Shown here piece after piece: positions 42,202-50,894 of a DNA stretch of 64,000 nucleotides. The translations under genes were made by a program, and so were the position numbers. The DNA comes from Sphingobacteriales bacterium. Its GTDB lineage: Bacteria > Bacteroidota > Bacteroidia > Chitinophagales > Chitinophagaceae. The stretch spans positions 310,001 to 374,000 of the forward strand of contig JACRLZ010000002.1 of NCBI GenBank assembly GCA_016235125.1. The letters are read 5' to 3'. The first letter of the stretch is position 1; each line of letters opens with the position of its first letter. The notes beneath the pieces were generated by a model that worked only from the letters and a program-made list of their open reading frames with translations, did not search any database and was not told the DNA's origin.

Positions 42202-43179
42202 ATGGAAGAACAAATTTTTCAGCAGCGAACAGATCTTTCTGCATTAAACGAGGCAGTAATGTCAATCCGCAATGAGATCAAAAAGATTATTGTGGGGCAG
42301 GATGAAATGGTGAAACTCATCATCACTGCATTGCTGGCAGACGGCCATGTGCTGATCGAAGGCGTGCCGGGGGTGGCCAAAACCTTAACGGCAAAGCTGG
42401 TGGCAAAAAGTGTGAATGCCGGATTTTCCCGTATCCAGTTTACACCCGACCTGATGCCATCCGATGTATTGGGTACTCCGGTATTCAATCCCAAAGAAGC
42501 CAGTTTTGAATTCAAAAGAGGCCCGGTATTCAGCAATATCATTCTCGTGGATGAAATAAACAGAGCACCTGCAAAAACACAATCTGCTTTGCTTGAGATA
42601 ATGGAAGAAAGACAGGCCACAGTTGACGGCAAAACGTATCCCATGGCCTCACCCTTTATGGTGTTGGCTACGCAAAACCCGGTGGAGCAGGAAGGCACCT
42701 ATCGCCTGCCCGAAGCGCAACTGGATCGGTTTCTTTTTAAAGTGGTTGTTCCCTATCCGAACGAAGCTGAAGAAACGACAATGCTCACTCAATTTCATCA
42801 GATGGGGAATACAGCAGCATTGGACATGATAAAGCCTGCATTAAAAGGCGAGCAAATAATAGCATTGCGCCAGCAGATAAAAACACAGGTGATCGAAGAA
42901 AAATTGCTGCAGTTCATTGCTAAGCTGATTCATAATACAAGGAATCACAAATCCATTTATCTCGGAGCATCTCCAAGGGCTTCGCTGGCAATTATGAATG
43001 CATCCAAAGCGATGGCAGCCATGCAGGGAAGAGATTTTGTGACGCCGGAAGATATTTTGACTGTGGTGCCGCCTGTGCTGCGTCATCGCATCATCCTTGC
43101 ACCGGATAAAGAAATGGAAGGTATTACAGAAGATGATGTGATAAAACAGATAATACAGGGGATGGATGTGCCGAGGTAG
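42202..43179 (+). CDS. MoxR family AAA+ ATPase
   Basis: 325 residues. Walker A 'EGVPGVAKT' (about 53-61), Walker B 'IILVDEINRAP' (about 113-123), sensor 1 'MVLATQNPVEQEGTY' and arginine-finger region 'LPEAQLDRFLFK'; C-terminal lid 'YLGASPRASLAIMNASKAMA'. MoxR ATPases are chaperones that assemble or activate complexes, usually with a DUF58 partner, which follows here after cassette 2. Cytoplasmic. Confidence 0.92.
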   Translation: MEEQIFQQRTDLSALNEAVMSIRNEIKKIIVGQDEMVKLIITALLADGHVLIEGVPGVAKTLTAKLVAKSVNAGFSRIQFTPDLMPSDVLGTPVFNPKEASFEFKRGPVFSNIILVDEINRAPAKTQSALLEIMEERQATVDGKTYPMASPFMVLATQNPVEQEGTYRLPEAQLDRFLFKVVVPYPNEAEETTMLTQFHQMGNTAALDMIKPALKGEQIIALRQQIKTQVIEEKLLQFIAKLIHNTRNHKSIYLGASPRASLAIMNASKAMAAMQGRDFVTPEDILTVVPPVLRHRIILAPDKEMEGITEDDVIKQIIQGMDVPR

Positions 43180-43187
43180 GGAGTGAG

Positions 43188-43207
43188 GTCGGAAGTCAGA
43201 GGTCGGA
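43188..43207. repeat. Cassette 2, left arm (GTCGGAAGTC words)
   Basis: Begins nine bases after the MoxR stop; the word array runs from 43185 to 43214. Pairs with 43621-43640 at 18 of 20 positions; a shifted register pairs at 17 of 20. Confidence 0.8.
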
Positions 43208-43241
43208 AGTCGGAGTGTATTCTTAAGTAAAGGGATTCTTT

Positions 43242-43604
43242 ATGATAAAAACTGTTTTTGATTTAGAAGTTTTTAATCTATCTTATAAAATCGCTATGGA
43301 TATTTTTCAAATGACCAGAAATTTTCCAAAGGAAGAAAGATATTCTTTGACAGATCAGATAGTTCGATCCTCAAGGTCTGTGTCAGCTACGATTGCTGAA
43401 GGCTGGGGTAGGCGGATATATGAGAATGAATTTAAAAAATACCTGATTTATGCAATGGGGTCTTTAGAAGAAACCAAAGTCTGGCTTTATTTCAGTAAAG
43501 ATTGCAGTTATATCAGTGTTGAAAAATTTTCTGAATTGGAGAAAAATCTTGATGAATTGGGTGCAAAAATTTATAAACTTTATGAAAACTGGAAAACACT
43601 TTAA
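43242..43604 (+). CDS. Four-helix-bundle protein, S23/intervening-sequence family (cassette 2)
   Basis: 120 residues from ATG 43242. 'FDLEVFNLSYKIAMDIF' at the start, then 'QIVRSSRSVSATIAEGWGR' and 'NEFKKYLIYAMGSLEET', the family core shared with cassette 1 (Q-I-x-R-S-S-x-S-V-x-A-T-I-x-E-G). Basic, helical, no membrane segment, no catalytic motif. It separates the MoxR and DUF58 genes, which are otherwise adjacent in this type of operon, and is in the same direction, so it must be transcribed with them unless a terminator acts inside the cassette. Confidence 0.9.
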   Translation: MIKTVFDLEVFNLSYKIAMDIFQMTRNFPKEERYSLTDQIVRSSRSVSATIAEGWGRRIYENEFKKYLIYAMGSLEETKVWLYFSKDCSYISVEKFSELEKNLDELGAKIYKLYENWKTL

Positions 43605-43620
43605 AACTTTTGAGTCTCAA

Positions 43621-43640
43621 TCAGACTTCTGACTTCCGAC
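43621..43640. repeat. Cassette 2, right arm
   Basis: Inverted copy of 43188-43207; the word array extends to 43647 and ends three bases before the DUF58 start codon. Confidence 0.8.
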
Positions 43641-43650
43641 TTCAGACATC

Positions 43651-44976
43651 ATGATAAAGTCTTTCTACTTAAATAACATCGTTTACTACATCGCCGGGTC
43701 GGCTGCGGTGGTTTTTGTGTTAAGCTATTTTTTCCCCGCATGGTACAGGATCGGGATATTAATATTGCTATTGTTATTGATGGCTGTGGTTGTTGATGCA
43801 ATTCTTGTTTACAGTAAAAAAAATGGAATTGGAGCAGAGAGGATTGTATCTGAGCGGTTCAGCATCGGCGATCCCAATAAAGTTTTTATCAATCTTTCCA
43901 ATCACTATGCTTTTCCGGTAAGGATCAGCATTATTGATGAAATACCCATTCAGTTCCAGGACAGAAACTGGTTAAAAAAAGCTAAACTTGAAAGAGCTTC
44001 CGGTTTCACCCTTAATTATGTACTGACACCCACAAGCCGCGGCGAGTATATCTTCAACGACATTAACATTTATGTGCATGCACCGTTGCAATTGGTAAAA
44101 AGAAGATACACATTCCCGGCAAAGCAAATCGTAAAAGTCTATCCTTCTTATGTGCAGATGAGGCGATATCAGTTGCTGGCAGTCAGTAATCGTTTGCAGG
44201 AAGCAGGAGTAAAGAGGATAAGAAAAGTGGGGCATAGCATGGAGTTTGAGCATATAAAGGAATATGTAAGGGGAGATGATTATCGCACTATTAACTGGAA
44301 AGCCACCGCAAGAAAGGATAACCTGATGGTGAATAATTACACTGATGAAAGAAGCCAGCAGATATATTGCCTTATCAACAAGGGCCGGGTGATGAAAATG
44401 CCTTTTAACGGGTTGACTTTACTCGATCATGCTATCAATGCTTCGCTTGTGTTGTCAAATGTGGCGCTGGTGAAACAGGACAAAGCCGGCCTCATCACTT
44501 TTGAAAAAAATCTGGATACTTTTTTACAGGCCGATAAAAAACCAACGCAGATGAGCCTTGTGCTGGAATCATTATACCGGCAAAAAACAGATTTCCTGGA
44601 AGCTGATTTTGAAAAATTGTTCGCCGTTATCCGGAACAGGATAACCAACCGGAGCCTGCTGGTGCTGTTTACCAATTTTGAATCAGTGGAAAGCCTGCAA
44701 AGGGAAATGCCTGCATTGCAGAAAATTGCCCATTATCATTTGCTGCTGGTTGTTTTCTTTGAGAATACCGAACTCAAGTCTATAGTGGAAAGAAAAGCGG
44801 ATTCACTGGAAAATATTTATATCAGGACGATCGCAGAAAAATTTGCTTATGAGAAAAGACTGATGGTAAAAGAACTTCATAAGAACGGAATACCCTCCAT
44901 TCTTACCACCCCGGAGAATCTAACCGTGAATACAGTGAATAAGTATCTTGAACTGAAGACAAGGATGTCAATTTAG
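43651..44976 (+). CDS. DUF58-domain protein
   Basis: 441 residues. Two N-terminal membrane helices (about 8-25 and 30-50), an extracytoplasmic or peripheral beta-rich part, the DUF58 core 'GHSMEFEHIKEYVRGDDYRTINWKATAR' (shown as 'EYVRGDDYRTINWKATAR', about 208-225) and a von Willebrand A-like C-terminal region. DUF58 proteins work with MoxR ATPases. The gene starts directly after the right arm of cassette 2 and a further word array begins at its stop codon. Confidence 0.87.
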   Translation: MIKSFYLNNIVYYIAGSAAVVFVLSYFFPAWYRIGILILLLLLMAVVVDAILVYSKKNGIGAERIVSERFSIGDPNKVFINLSNHYAFPVRISIIDEIPIQFQDRNWLKKAKLERASGFTLNYVLTPTSRGEYIFNDINIYVHAPLQLVKRRYTFPAKQIVKVYPSYVQMRRYQLLAVSNRLQEAGVKRIRKVGHSMEFEHIKEYVRGDDYRTINWKATARKDNLMVNNYTDERSQQIYCLINKGRVMKMPFNGLTLLDHAINASLVLSNVALVKQDKAGLITFEKNLDTFLQADKKPTQMSLVLESLYRQKTDFLEADFEKLFAVIRNRITNRSLLVLFTNFESVESLQREMPALQKIAHYHLLLVVFFENTELKSIVERKADSLENIYIRTIAEKFAYEKRLMVKELHKNGIPSILTTPENLTVNTVNKYLELKTRMSI

Positions 44977-45005
44977 TTGCAGGTTGCTGGGTTCTGGTTG
45001 CTGGT
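44976..45005. repeat. Unpaired GGTTGCTGGTT word array after the DUF58 gene
   Basis: Same words as the left arm of cassette 1 (TTGCAGGTTGCTGG). It starts in the last base of the DUF58 stop codon. I found no inverted partner and no open frame of the family nearby. Confidence 0.65.
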
Positions 45006-45213
45006 ATTGAGATGGAATTGATGAGAAATAAATGGTTTCAATTATGTGGTACAATTCATGAAAATTTTTATAAATTTTGAATAGTATTTTTGCAAACACT
45101 TAATAGAATGATGATGGTTGCATGAGCTTGGTGGGAGAGGAGATAAGATTTCAAAAAGAGCTTGAAATTTTATCCATTTTATTTGGATCGTCGCAATATG
45201 TTTAATAAGTAAT

Positions 45214-45708
45214 ATGATAATTACGCTTTCAAATAGGTTAACACTTCTTTTAATAGTGCTGTCAGTTTCATTGGGGTGTAAAACCCAGTCAAATGAGAGT
45301 ATAATGAAAAAGACGACGTCTAAGGTTTTGGACGCCATTAGAGATGGGGATATCAATAAGTTTAAGAATCTGATTGGTGTAGAGCTCGAAGTTATTGGGA
45401 AGGATGAGGAATTTGTCCAGACTGATTTAGATGAATTTCATTTGTACTATAATAGATACATTAAAGTTATGAAACCTAATGTGTTGTTGACAAATGAAAT
45501 TGATCATCTCGGCAGCCGTAAGGTAATCATACAAATGTATAAGGGCTCGGATATAGAAAATAACATAGCAGAAATAATATTGGAACTATTTTTCGGCCCA
45601 CCCAATATGGTTCCTTTAAATAAAATTTCTGATTACGGGTTAGTAGTCAAAACTATCAAAGAAAGAGGAATATCACTTCCTCCAAACATGCGGCCTAATC
45701 GCCAGTAA
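45214..45708 (+). CDS. Small lipoprotein of unknown function
   Basis: 164 residues. Lipoprotein signal 'LLLIVLSVSLGC' with Cys22. The mature part is mixed alpha/beta ('KVLDAIRDGDINKFKNLIGV', 'SRKVIIQMYKGSDIENN') and resembles DUF4878/SnoaL-like small domains only loosely. Base composition is more AT-rich than that of its neighbours, suggesting a recent arrival. A TATTTTTG box near 45084-45091 may be its promoter, giving a leader of over 100 bases. Confidence 0.62.
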   Translation: MIITLSNRLTLLLIVLSVSLGCKTQSNESIMKKTTSKVLDAIRDGDINKFKNLIGVELEVIGKDEEFVQTDLDEFHLYYNRYIKVMKPNVLLTNEIDHLGSRKVIIQMYKGSDIENNIAEIILELFFGPPNMVPLNKISDYGLVVKTIKERGISLPPNMRPNRQ

Positions 45709-45817
45709 ATGGATCTTTGAGAAATTTTCCTATTAATCATGTTCACCGATGCAATGTTTGTAATCGACTCACAAAGAGGTTACCTTTTTGTTCTTTTGTT
45801 TCCCCGACATTTGCAGC

Positions 45818-46489
45818 ATGAATATTTTTGAAGAAGGACAGGTTTTACTTATCAATAAACCAATAGAATGGACATCCTTTGATGTAGTGAGAAAGATCCG
45901 CAACCTGATCAGGATAAAAAAAGTGGGGCATGCCGGAACGCTTGATCCGTTGGCAACAGGTTTACTTATTGTCTGCACCGGTAAATACACAAAAAAGATA
46001 AATGAATATATGGCTCAGGAAAAAGAATACACCGGGTCATTCACTCTCGGCGCAACCACAGAAACTTATGACCTGGAAAGCAAACCGGAGAATTTTAAAC
46101 CTTTTGATAGCATTTCAGATAGCGCAATAAAGGATGCCACAAAAAAATTTCTTGGAGAAATCATGCAGGTGCCGCCGGCTCATTCTGCCATTAAAGTAAA
46201 AGGAAAACGAGTATATGAGCTGGCAAGGGAGGGAAAAGAAGTGAAACTGGAACCAAGAAAAATTACAATAAAAGAATTTGAAATAACCTCTATCCGGTTA
46301 CCCGTTGTTGAATTTCGGGTAGTCTGCTCCACCGGCACTTATATCCGCAGCCTTGCCAATGATTTTGGTGAAGCACTGGGATGCGGAGCTTATCTCAGCA
46401 GTCTGTGCAGAACAAGGATCGGAGAATTCAGCAATGATAAAGCAATGACGATAGGAGAATTTGAAGAGAAGATAAAATCTATAAAATGA
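45818..46489 (+). CDS. truB: tRNA pseudouridine-55 synthase
   Basis: 223 residues from ATG 45818; an ATG ten codons upstream adds residues foreign to the family. Catalytic Asp43 in 'GHAGTLDPLATGLL' (37-50), 'PPAHSAIKVKGKRVYELARE' and 'CSTGTYIRSLANDFG' are the TruB signatures. Makes pseudouridine in the T arm of tRNAs. Short form without a PUA domain, as common in Bacteroidota. Its 3' end overlaps that of the convergent tamL by 11 bases. Confidence 0.94.
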   Translation: MNIFEEGQVLLINKPIEWTSFDVVRKIRNLIRIKKVGHAGTLDPLATGLLIVCTGKYTKKINEYMAQEKEYTGSFTLGATTETYDLESKPENFKPFDSISDSAIKDATKKFLGEIMQVPPAHSAIKVKGKRVYELAREGKEVKLEPRKITIKEFEITSIRLPVVEFRVVCSTGTYIRSLANDFGEALGCGAYLSSLCRTRIGEFSNDKAMTIGEFEEKIKSIK

Positions 46490-48824
46490 ATGGATAGCTG
46501 ATGCCTAACTGAAATTGTCCGTTCAGCAATTTAGCTCCATAGAACCATTTGTTTTGTGCCGCATCATTATCGGGGCTTGGATTTTTTGCTTTATAGGAAT
46601 AGTCAAGCCGCAAAACGAAAAAACTGAAATCAACCCTAAGTCCTGTACCCACTCCTATTGCGATATCTTTTCCCAGTCTGCTGAGGCTGAATATTTCTTC
46701 ATCCTTTCTGTCCGGGGCTTTTTTCAGAAACCAAATATTACCGATATCAGTAAATAAAGCTCCATTCAATTTTACTCCTGAAATAACAGCTATTGGAAAA
46801 CGATATTCAATGTTGGCTTCCAGTTGCACATCGCCGTATCGCTGGGGGTTCAGTTTAAAATCCTTGATGGACGAACCTGGTCCAAGTTTTCGCAAAGCCC
46901 ATGCCCTCATGCTGCTGGGCCCTCCTGCAAAATATTGCTTAAAGAAAGGGAGGTTGTTTCTTTTTAAAGTATCAGCGGTTGACTCAAACTCATATCCAAC
47001 CCCTGCAAAGAAACGAAGCGCCAATGCAGATTTACCATAAACAATCTTCCGTGTAAATTCGGCATCCATTTTTATAAACCGGTATAGGTTTGAATCGAGG
47101 AATTTGCTTTTAATCAGGCCCGCTGCCAATCCTGATGATTCCATATTGGCTCTGAAAAAATTCACATTCTTCTTTTTGCCACCGGAACGGGTGTAGCTGG
47201 CTATAACAGAATAAATAAATCCATCAGTGAATACATATCTGAGCGATGGGTTATTGGGGAAAAGAGTGTCTCTTAAATAAGGTTTTGGTTTCAGCGATGA
47301 GTATTCAAAGTTGGGTATGTGGATGGAAAGAGAGTTTTTATTACAGTCAAACTTATATCCCCATGACCCATTTATTGTAGTCAGGTTAAATAGATTTCTT
47401 CGTTCAGTTACTGCAGCATTGAAGGATAGAAGGTTGCTCGCATTCTCCCTCTTTCTTTTTGAGAAAAGATTATTAATGAGTATAAGTCTTGGGAAATAAA
47501 TGGAATGACTGAAACTGAATTGCTTGGTTTGTACAAACTTTACATCAGTAAGTTTGTCTTTTCCTGTTTCAACGCCAAAACGGATATTAGAGCTGGATTG
47601 GTTGGCTGCTTTCCATAAATTACGATTTTGAAGTACCGCATTGATGCTGATGCTGGCCAGGTTGCCTGATATGGCGCTATTGTTCAAACTTCCTTCAAGA
47701 TTGGTAGTGAAGGAATATTTTTTTGCCGGCGTAAGTTTTATGATAAAATCGGCGGTATCCTGTCCTTTTCTTGGTAATTGATCAATATTCACCAGCCGCC
47801 AGGAACCGAGTGAAGTAAAACGGTTGATGGTCTTCACATAGTTTTCCTGTTTATAAAGACTGTCGTGATAGAGATAAATATTGGGTGGAAAAATTTTTGG
47901 TTTGAATAAATTTTGGTGATAAAATACTTTTATTCCGTCTGCTGATGATTGCCTGAATGAACTTGTATCGCCTGCAATATCAAAATCAGGATATACCGAA
48001 ATGTTACCGATATAATATTTGGTAAGCCGGTTCGTATCAATACCGGGCTTCAATCGTATTTCAAGGTCAGCCGTCGGATTCAATCTTCTTTCTTTCAGCT
48101 TTTCCAGAATTTCCAGTTGCTCTATCGGATCAATACCGGGTTTCAATAAAGAGACATCAACCGTATCCCAAAGTCCCTGCAAAAGATCACGGCCAAATTT
48201 CAGGTATCCGTTATTCCGGTAAAGTGAAGTAAGGCGGTCAAGCTCCTGTGAAATGGTGGCTTTGGCAAATGGTTCTCCTTTTTTCAGCAAAGATTCGCCA
48301 GGATGGCTGATAGCTAATTGCTGCAGTTCAGGATGTTTTATATTAAAACTGATGGAGTCGAGCCGGACGGGTTTTCCGGATCTTACATCAAAGTTGATAG
48401 TCGTTCTCAGCTGATCAGCTTTAAAAGTATCAATAACTGTATGGTAAGTAATGCTGTCTTTGAAATATCCAAGTGACACAAGCAATGCCCGCATATACAA
48501 AATTGATTTTTCTACATTGGAAACATCATAAACGGGAGGTTTATTCAGTACAGGCCGGTTGATAAGTCCATTGGCAATTATTTTCCGGACGGTTCTTACT
48601 TTCAGGCTGTCTTCCAACTGGTTTTTCAATCTTGATCTCAGTATTTCAGATGAATCTTTTGAAAAGTTTCCTGTAAGATTGATATTTGTTTGATAAACGA
48701 ATGGTTTATTCGGAGGATAATTCTTTACAAAAACCACATTGCATGAGGTAGCCGCCCCGGTAATGACGGCAGCAATAAGAATATTGCGCAGGGAATTGTG
48801 GAAACCGGCAGGGCTTGCTGGCAT
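46479..48824 (-). CDS. tamL: Translocation and assembly module lipoprotein TamL (BamA/TamA family)
   Basis: 781 residues from ATG 48824; an earlier ATG (48863) would overlap the divergent methyltransferase gene. Lipoprotein signal ends 'ITGAATSC' (Cys28), which marks TamL, the lipidated Bacteroidota relative of TamA. N-terminal POTRA-like region (about 30-330), then the Omp85/BamA barrel (about 390-781), with 'YFAGGPSSMRAWALRKLGPG' carrying the family's conserved L6 'VRG/RAW' motif. Inserts or assembles outer-membrane proteins together with TamB, which is not in the window. Confidence 0.88.
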   Translation of the reverse strand: MPASPAGFHNSLRNILIAAVITGAATSCNVVFVKNYPPNKPFVYQTNINLTGNFSKDSSEILRSRLKNQLEDSLKVRTVRKIIANGLINRPVLNKPPVYDVSNVEKSILYMRALLVSLGYFKDSITYHTVIDTFKADQLRTTINFDVRSGKPVRLDSISFNIKHPELQQLAISHPGESLLKKGEPFAKATISQELDRLTSLYRNNGYLKFGRDLLQGLWDTVDVSLLKPGIDPIEQLEILEKLKERRLNPTADLEIRLKPGIDTNRLTKYYIGNISVYPDFDIAGDTSSFRQSSADGIKVFYHQNLFKPKIFPPNIYLYHDSLYKQENYVKTINRFTSLGSWRLVNIDQLPRKGQDTADFIIKLTPAKKYSFTTNLEGSLNNSAISGNLASISINAVLQNRNLWKAANQSSSNIRFGVETGKDKLTDVKFVQTKQFSFSHSIYFPRLILINNLFSKRKRENASNLLSFNAAVTERRNLFNLTTINGSWGYKFDCNKNSLSIHIPNFEYSSLKPKPYLRDTLFPNNPSLRYVFTDGFIYSVIASYTRSGGKKKNVNFFRANMESSGLAAGLIKSKFLDSNLYRFIKMDAEFTRKIVYGKSALALRFFAGVGYEFESTADTLKRNNLPFFKQYFAGGPSSMRAWALRKLGPGSSIKDFKLNPQRYGDVQLEANIEYRFPIAVISGVKLNGALFTDIGNIWFLKKAPDRKDEEIFSLSRLGKDIAIGVGTGLRVDFSFFVLRLDYSYKAKNPSPDNDAAQNKWFYGAKLLNGQFQLGISYPFIL

Positions 48825-48840
48825 AAAATGACTAAAAACT

Positions 48841-49575
48841 ATGCTCGTTAAACAGAAGGCCAAATATATTCAAACTTTAGGCCAGAAAAAATTCAGGCAG
48901 CAGGAGGGAGTCTTCATTGCCGAAGGGCCCAAACTTGTAAAAGAGTTGTTGGAAGAAAATAAAGCAGCCGTAAAAGAGATTTATGCTTTGAAAGATTGGA
49001 TAGATGAGAATAAAAAATTGCTTGCAAAAACTGAGATTACGGAAATAACAGCGGCAGAATTGGAAAAAATTTCACAACTCAGCACTTCGAATAAAGTACT
49101 GGCATTGGTAAAACAGTTTGAAACCGGAAAAGAATTAGCTGTGAGAGGAAAGATCACCCTTGTATTGGATTGCATTCAGGATCCCGGCAACATGGGCACC
49201 ATTATCCGTATTGCGGATTGGTTTGGAGTGGAACAGATCGTTTGCAGTAATGACTCTGCCGATATTTATAATCCCAAAGTGGTGCAGGCTACCATGGGCA
49301 GCATTGCAAGGGTGAAAGTTTTTTATTCTGAGTTAAAAGAGTGGCTGGCTAAGCAAAAAGATATCCGGATATATGCTACCATGCTGGAAGGACAGGATGT
49401 AAGCACCATGAAAAAACTCAGCGAAGGAATTATTATTTTCGGCAACGAATCAAAAGGCATCAGTGATGAAATCCTGCAACTGGCGAATGTAAAAATCACT
49501 ATTTTAAGAAAAAGAAAAGCAGAGTCGCTTAATGCGGCAGTGGCAGCAGGGATTATTCTTTCACATATTTGTTAA
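48841..49575 (+). CDS. SpoU/TrmH-family RNA 2'-O-methyltransferase
   Basis: 244 residues. N-terminal substrate-binding domain ('QQEGVFIAEGPKLVKELL') and C-terminal SPOUT knot with motifs 'DCIQDPGNMGTIIRIADWFG' (motif 1, about 104-123), 'IIFGNESKGIS' (motif 2) and 'SLNAAVAAGIIL' (motif 3). Methylates 23S rRNA or tRNA ribose; which site is not clear. It is divergent from tamL with only 16 bases between the start codons. Confidence 0.9.
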   Translation: MLVKQKAKYIQTLGQKKFRQQEGVFIAEGPKLVKELLEENKAAVKEIYALKDWIDENKKLLAKTEITEITAAELEKISQLSTSNKVLALVKQFETGKELAVRGKITLVLDCIQDPGNMGTIIRIADWFGVEQIVCSNDSADIYNPKVVQATMGSIARVKVFYSELKEWLAKQKDIRIYATMLEGQDVSTMKKLSEGIIIFGNESKGISDEILQLANVKITILRKRKAESLNAAVAAGIILSHIC

Positions 49576-49596
49576 ATAATTTTTTTGGCAATTGCC

Positions 49597-50868
49597 CTAC
49601 CTGAACTGGATCGCCTTCACCGGCTGAATTTTCCTGACAAACAAAGATGGTATCATCAGAACTAAAAAGCAAATTACCAGTGTGCCGAGAGCAATAACCC
49701 CTACCTGCCACCATACAATTTTTACAGCAGCTTCTGTCATGTAATAAGCTTCTTCCTGCAACTTAATAAAACCGGTGGCCTGCTGCAGCCAGAGCAGGGC
49801 AAGAGCAAATGCAATACCGAAAACAATTCCTGTGATGGTGATGATGCTGGCATGACGAAGAAATATTTTCTGAACGGTCCAGTCAGTGGCTCCAAGGGCT
49901 TTTAATACCCCCACCATCCGTATGCGTTCAAGCACCAGCACAATCAGGCAGGTGATAAGATTTATGACAGCCACAATCACCATGATCCCGATCAGCACAT
50001 TTCGGGTATTGTCCTGCAGTTTCAGCCAGTCAAAAATATTGGGAGAAATATTTTTGACACTTACCGTATTCCATGTGGGAGGAAAATCGTCCATATTGTA
50101 GATCTGCTCAGCGGTTTTGTTGATATCATGATAATCTTTCAGGAAGATTTCGTAGCCGCCCACTTCATCATCATGCGAACTGTCTTCGGCATTATCCCTG
50201 TTCAGTTTTTGAATAAGCCGGATATCACCAATAGCAAATGTCTTGTCATATTCTTCAATACCGGTTTTGTAAATACCGGTAACGGTGAGTTTATCGGGCC
50301 GTATATTTCCATTAGGTCGGATAAAGTAAATAAGTATTTTATCACCTGCTTTCAGTCTCAGTTCGGATGCAGTATTTGCCGAGAGCATGATCTCCCGGCT
50401 ATAACTGCTGTCGCTGAAATGAATGGGTGTTCCTTCTTTGATAAAAGGTTTCAGGTGGCTAAAATCAAAACTGCTGTCGAAGCCTTTGAATAAAACACCC
50501 TGGATCTCATCTTTTGTTTTCAGGATGGCATACTTGGTAGAATAAGGATGAATGCTTTCTACATCCGGGTTGTTGCGGATGCTTTCTGCCAGCGCATCAT
50601 TCTTAATAATCGGTGATTCTTCAGAGATGATTGCCCGTTCCTGTTGCTTTTCCTGTATGCGTATATGCCCCAGAAAGCTGAACACCTTCTGGCTGACGGT
50701 AGCCTGAAACCCATTGGCAAGCGATAAAGTAACGATCATCACAGCCACACTGATCACTGTTGCCACAATGGAAAGGCGGATAATAAACCGGGAGAATGAA
50801 CTTTTCCGGCTGCCTTCGCCTGACTTATTGAATGCAATACGGTTTGCTATAAAGCCTGCAACCTTCAA
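49597..50868 (-). CDS. LolC/LolE-like ABC transporter permease (FtsX family)
   Basis: 423 residues from TTG 50868; 'FIANRIAFNK' and 'FSRFIIRLSIVATVISVAVMI' (shown in part as 'RFIIRLSIVATVISVAVM') are the usual N-terminus. One membrane helix near 30-50, a periplasmic MacB-like domain (about 55-270) and three C-terminal helices of the FtsX domain (about 285-410). LolCDE releases lipoproteins from the inner membrane; the ATPase LolD is not adjacent. The start overlaps the 5' region of the divergent T9SS plug gene. Confidence 0.85.
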   Translation of the reverse strand: MKVAGFIANRIAFNKSGEGSRKSSFSRFIIRLSIVATVISVAVMIVTLSLANGFQATVSQKVFSFLGHIRIQEKQQERAIISEESPIIKNDALAESIRNNPDVESIHPYSTKYAILKTKDEIQGVLFKGFDSSFDFSHLKPFIKEGTPIHFSDSSYSREIMLSANTASELRLKAGDKILIYFIRPNGNIRPDKLTVTGIYKTGIEEYDKTFAIGDIRLIQKLNRDNAEDSSHDDEVGGYEIFLKDYHDINKTAEQIYNMDDFPPTWNTVSVKNISPNIFDWLKLQDNTRNVLIGIMVIVAVINLITCLIVLVLERIRMVGVLKALGATDWTVQKIFLRHASIITITGIVFGIAFALALLWLQQATGFIKLQEEAYYMTEAAVKIVWWQVGVIALGTLVICFLVLMIPSLFVRKIQPVKAIQFR

Positions 50869-50894
50869 TCTTTTTTTTCTTTTTTGCTTTCACC

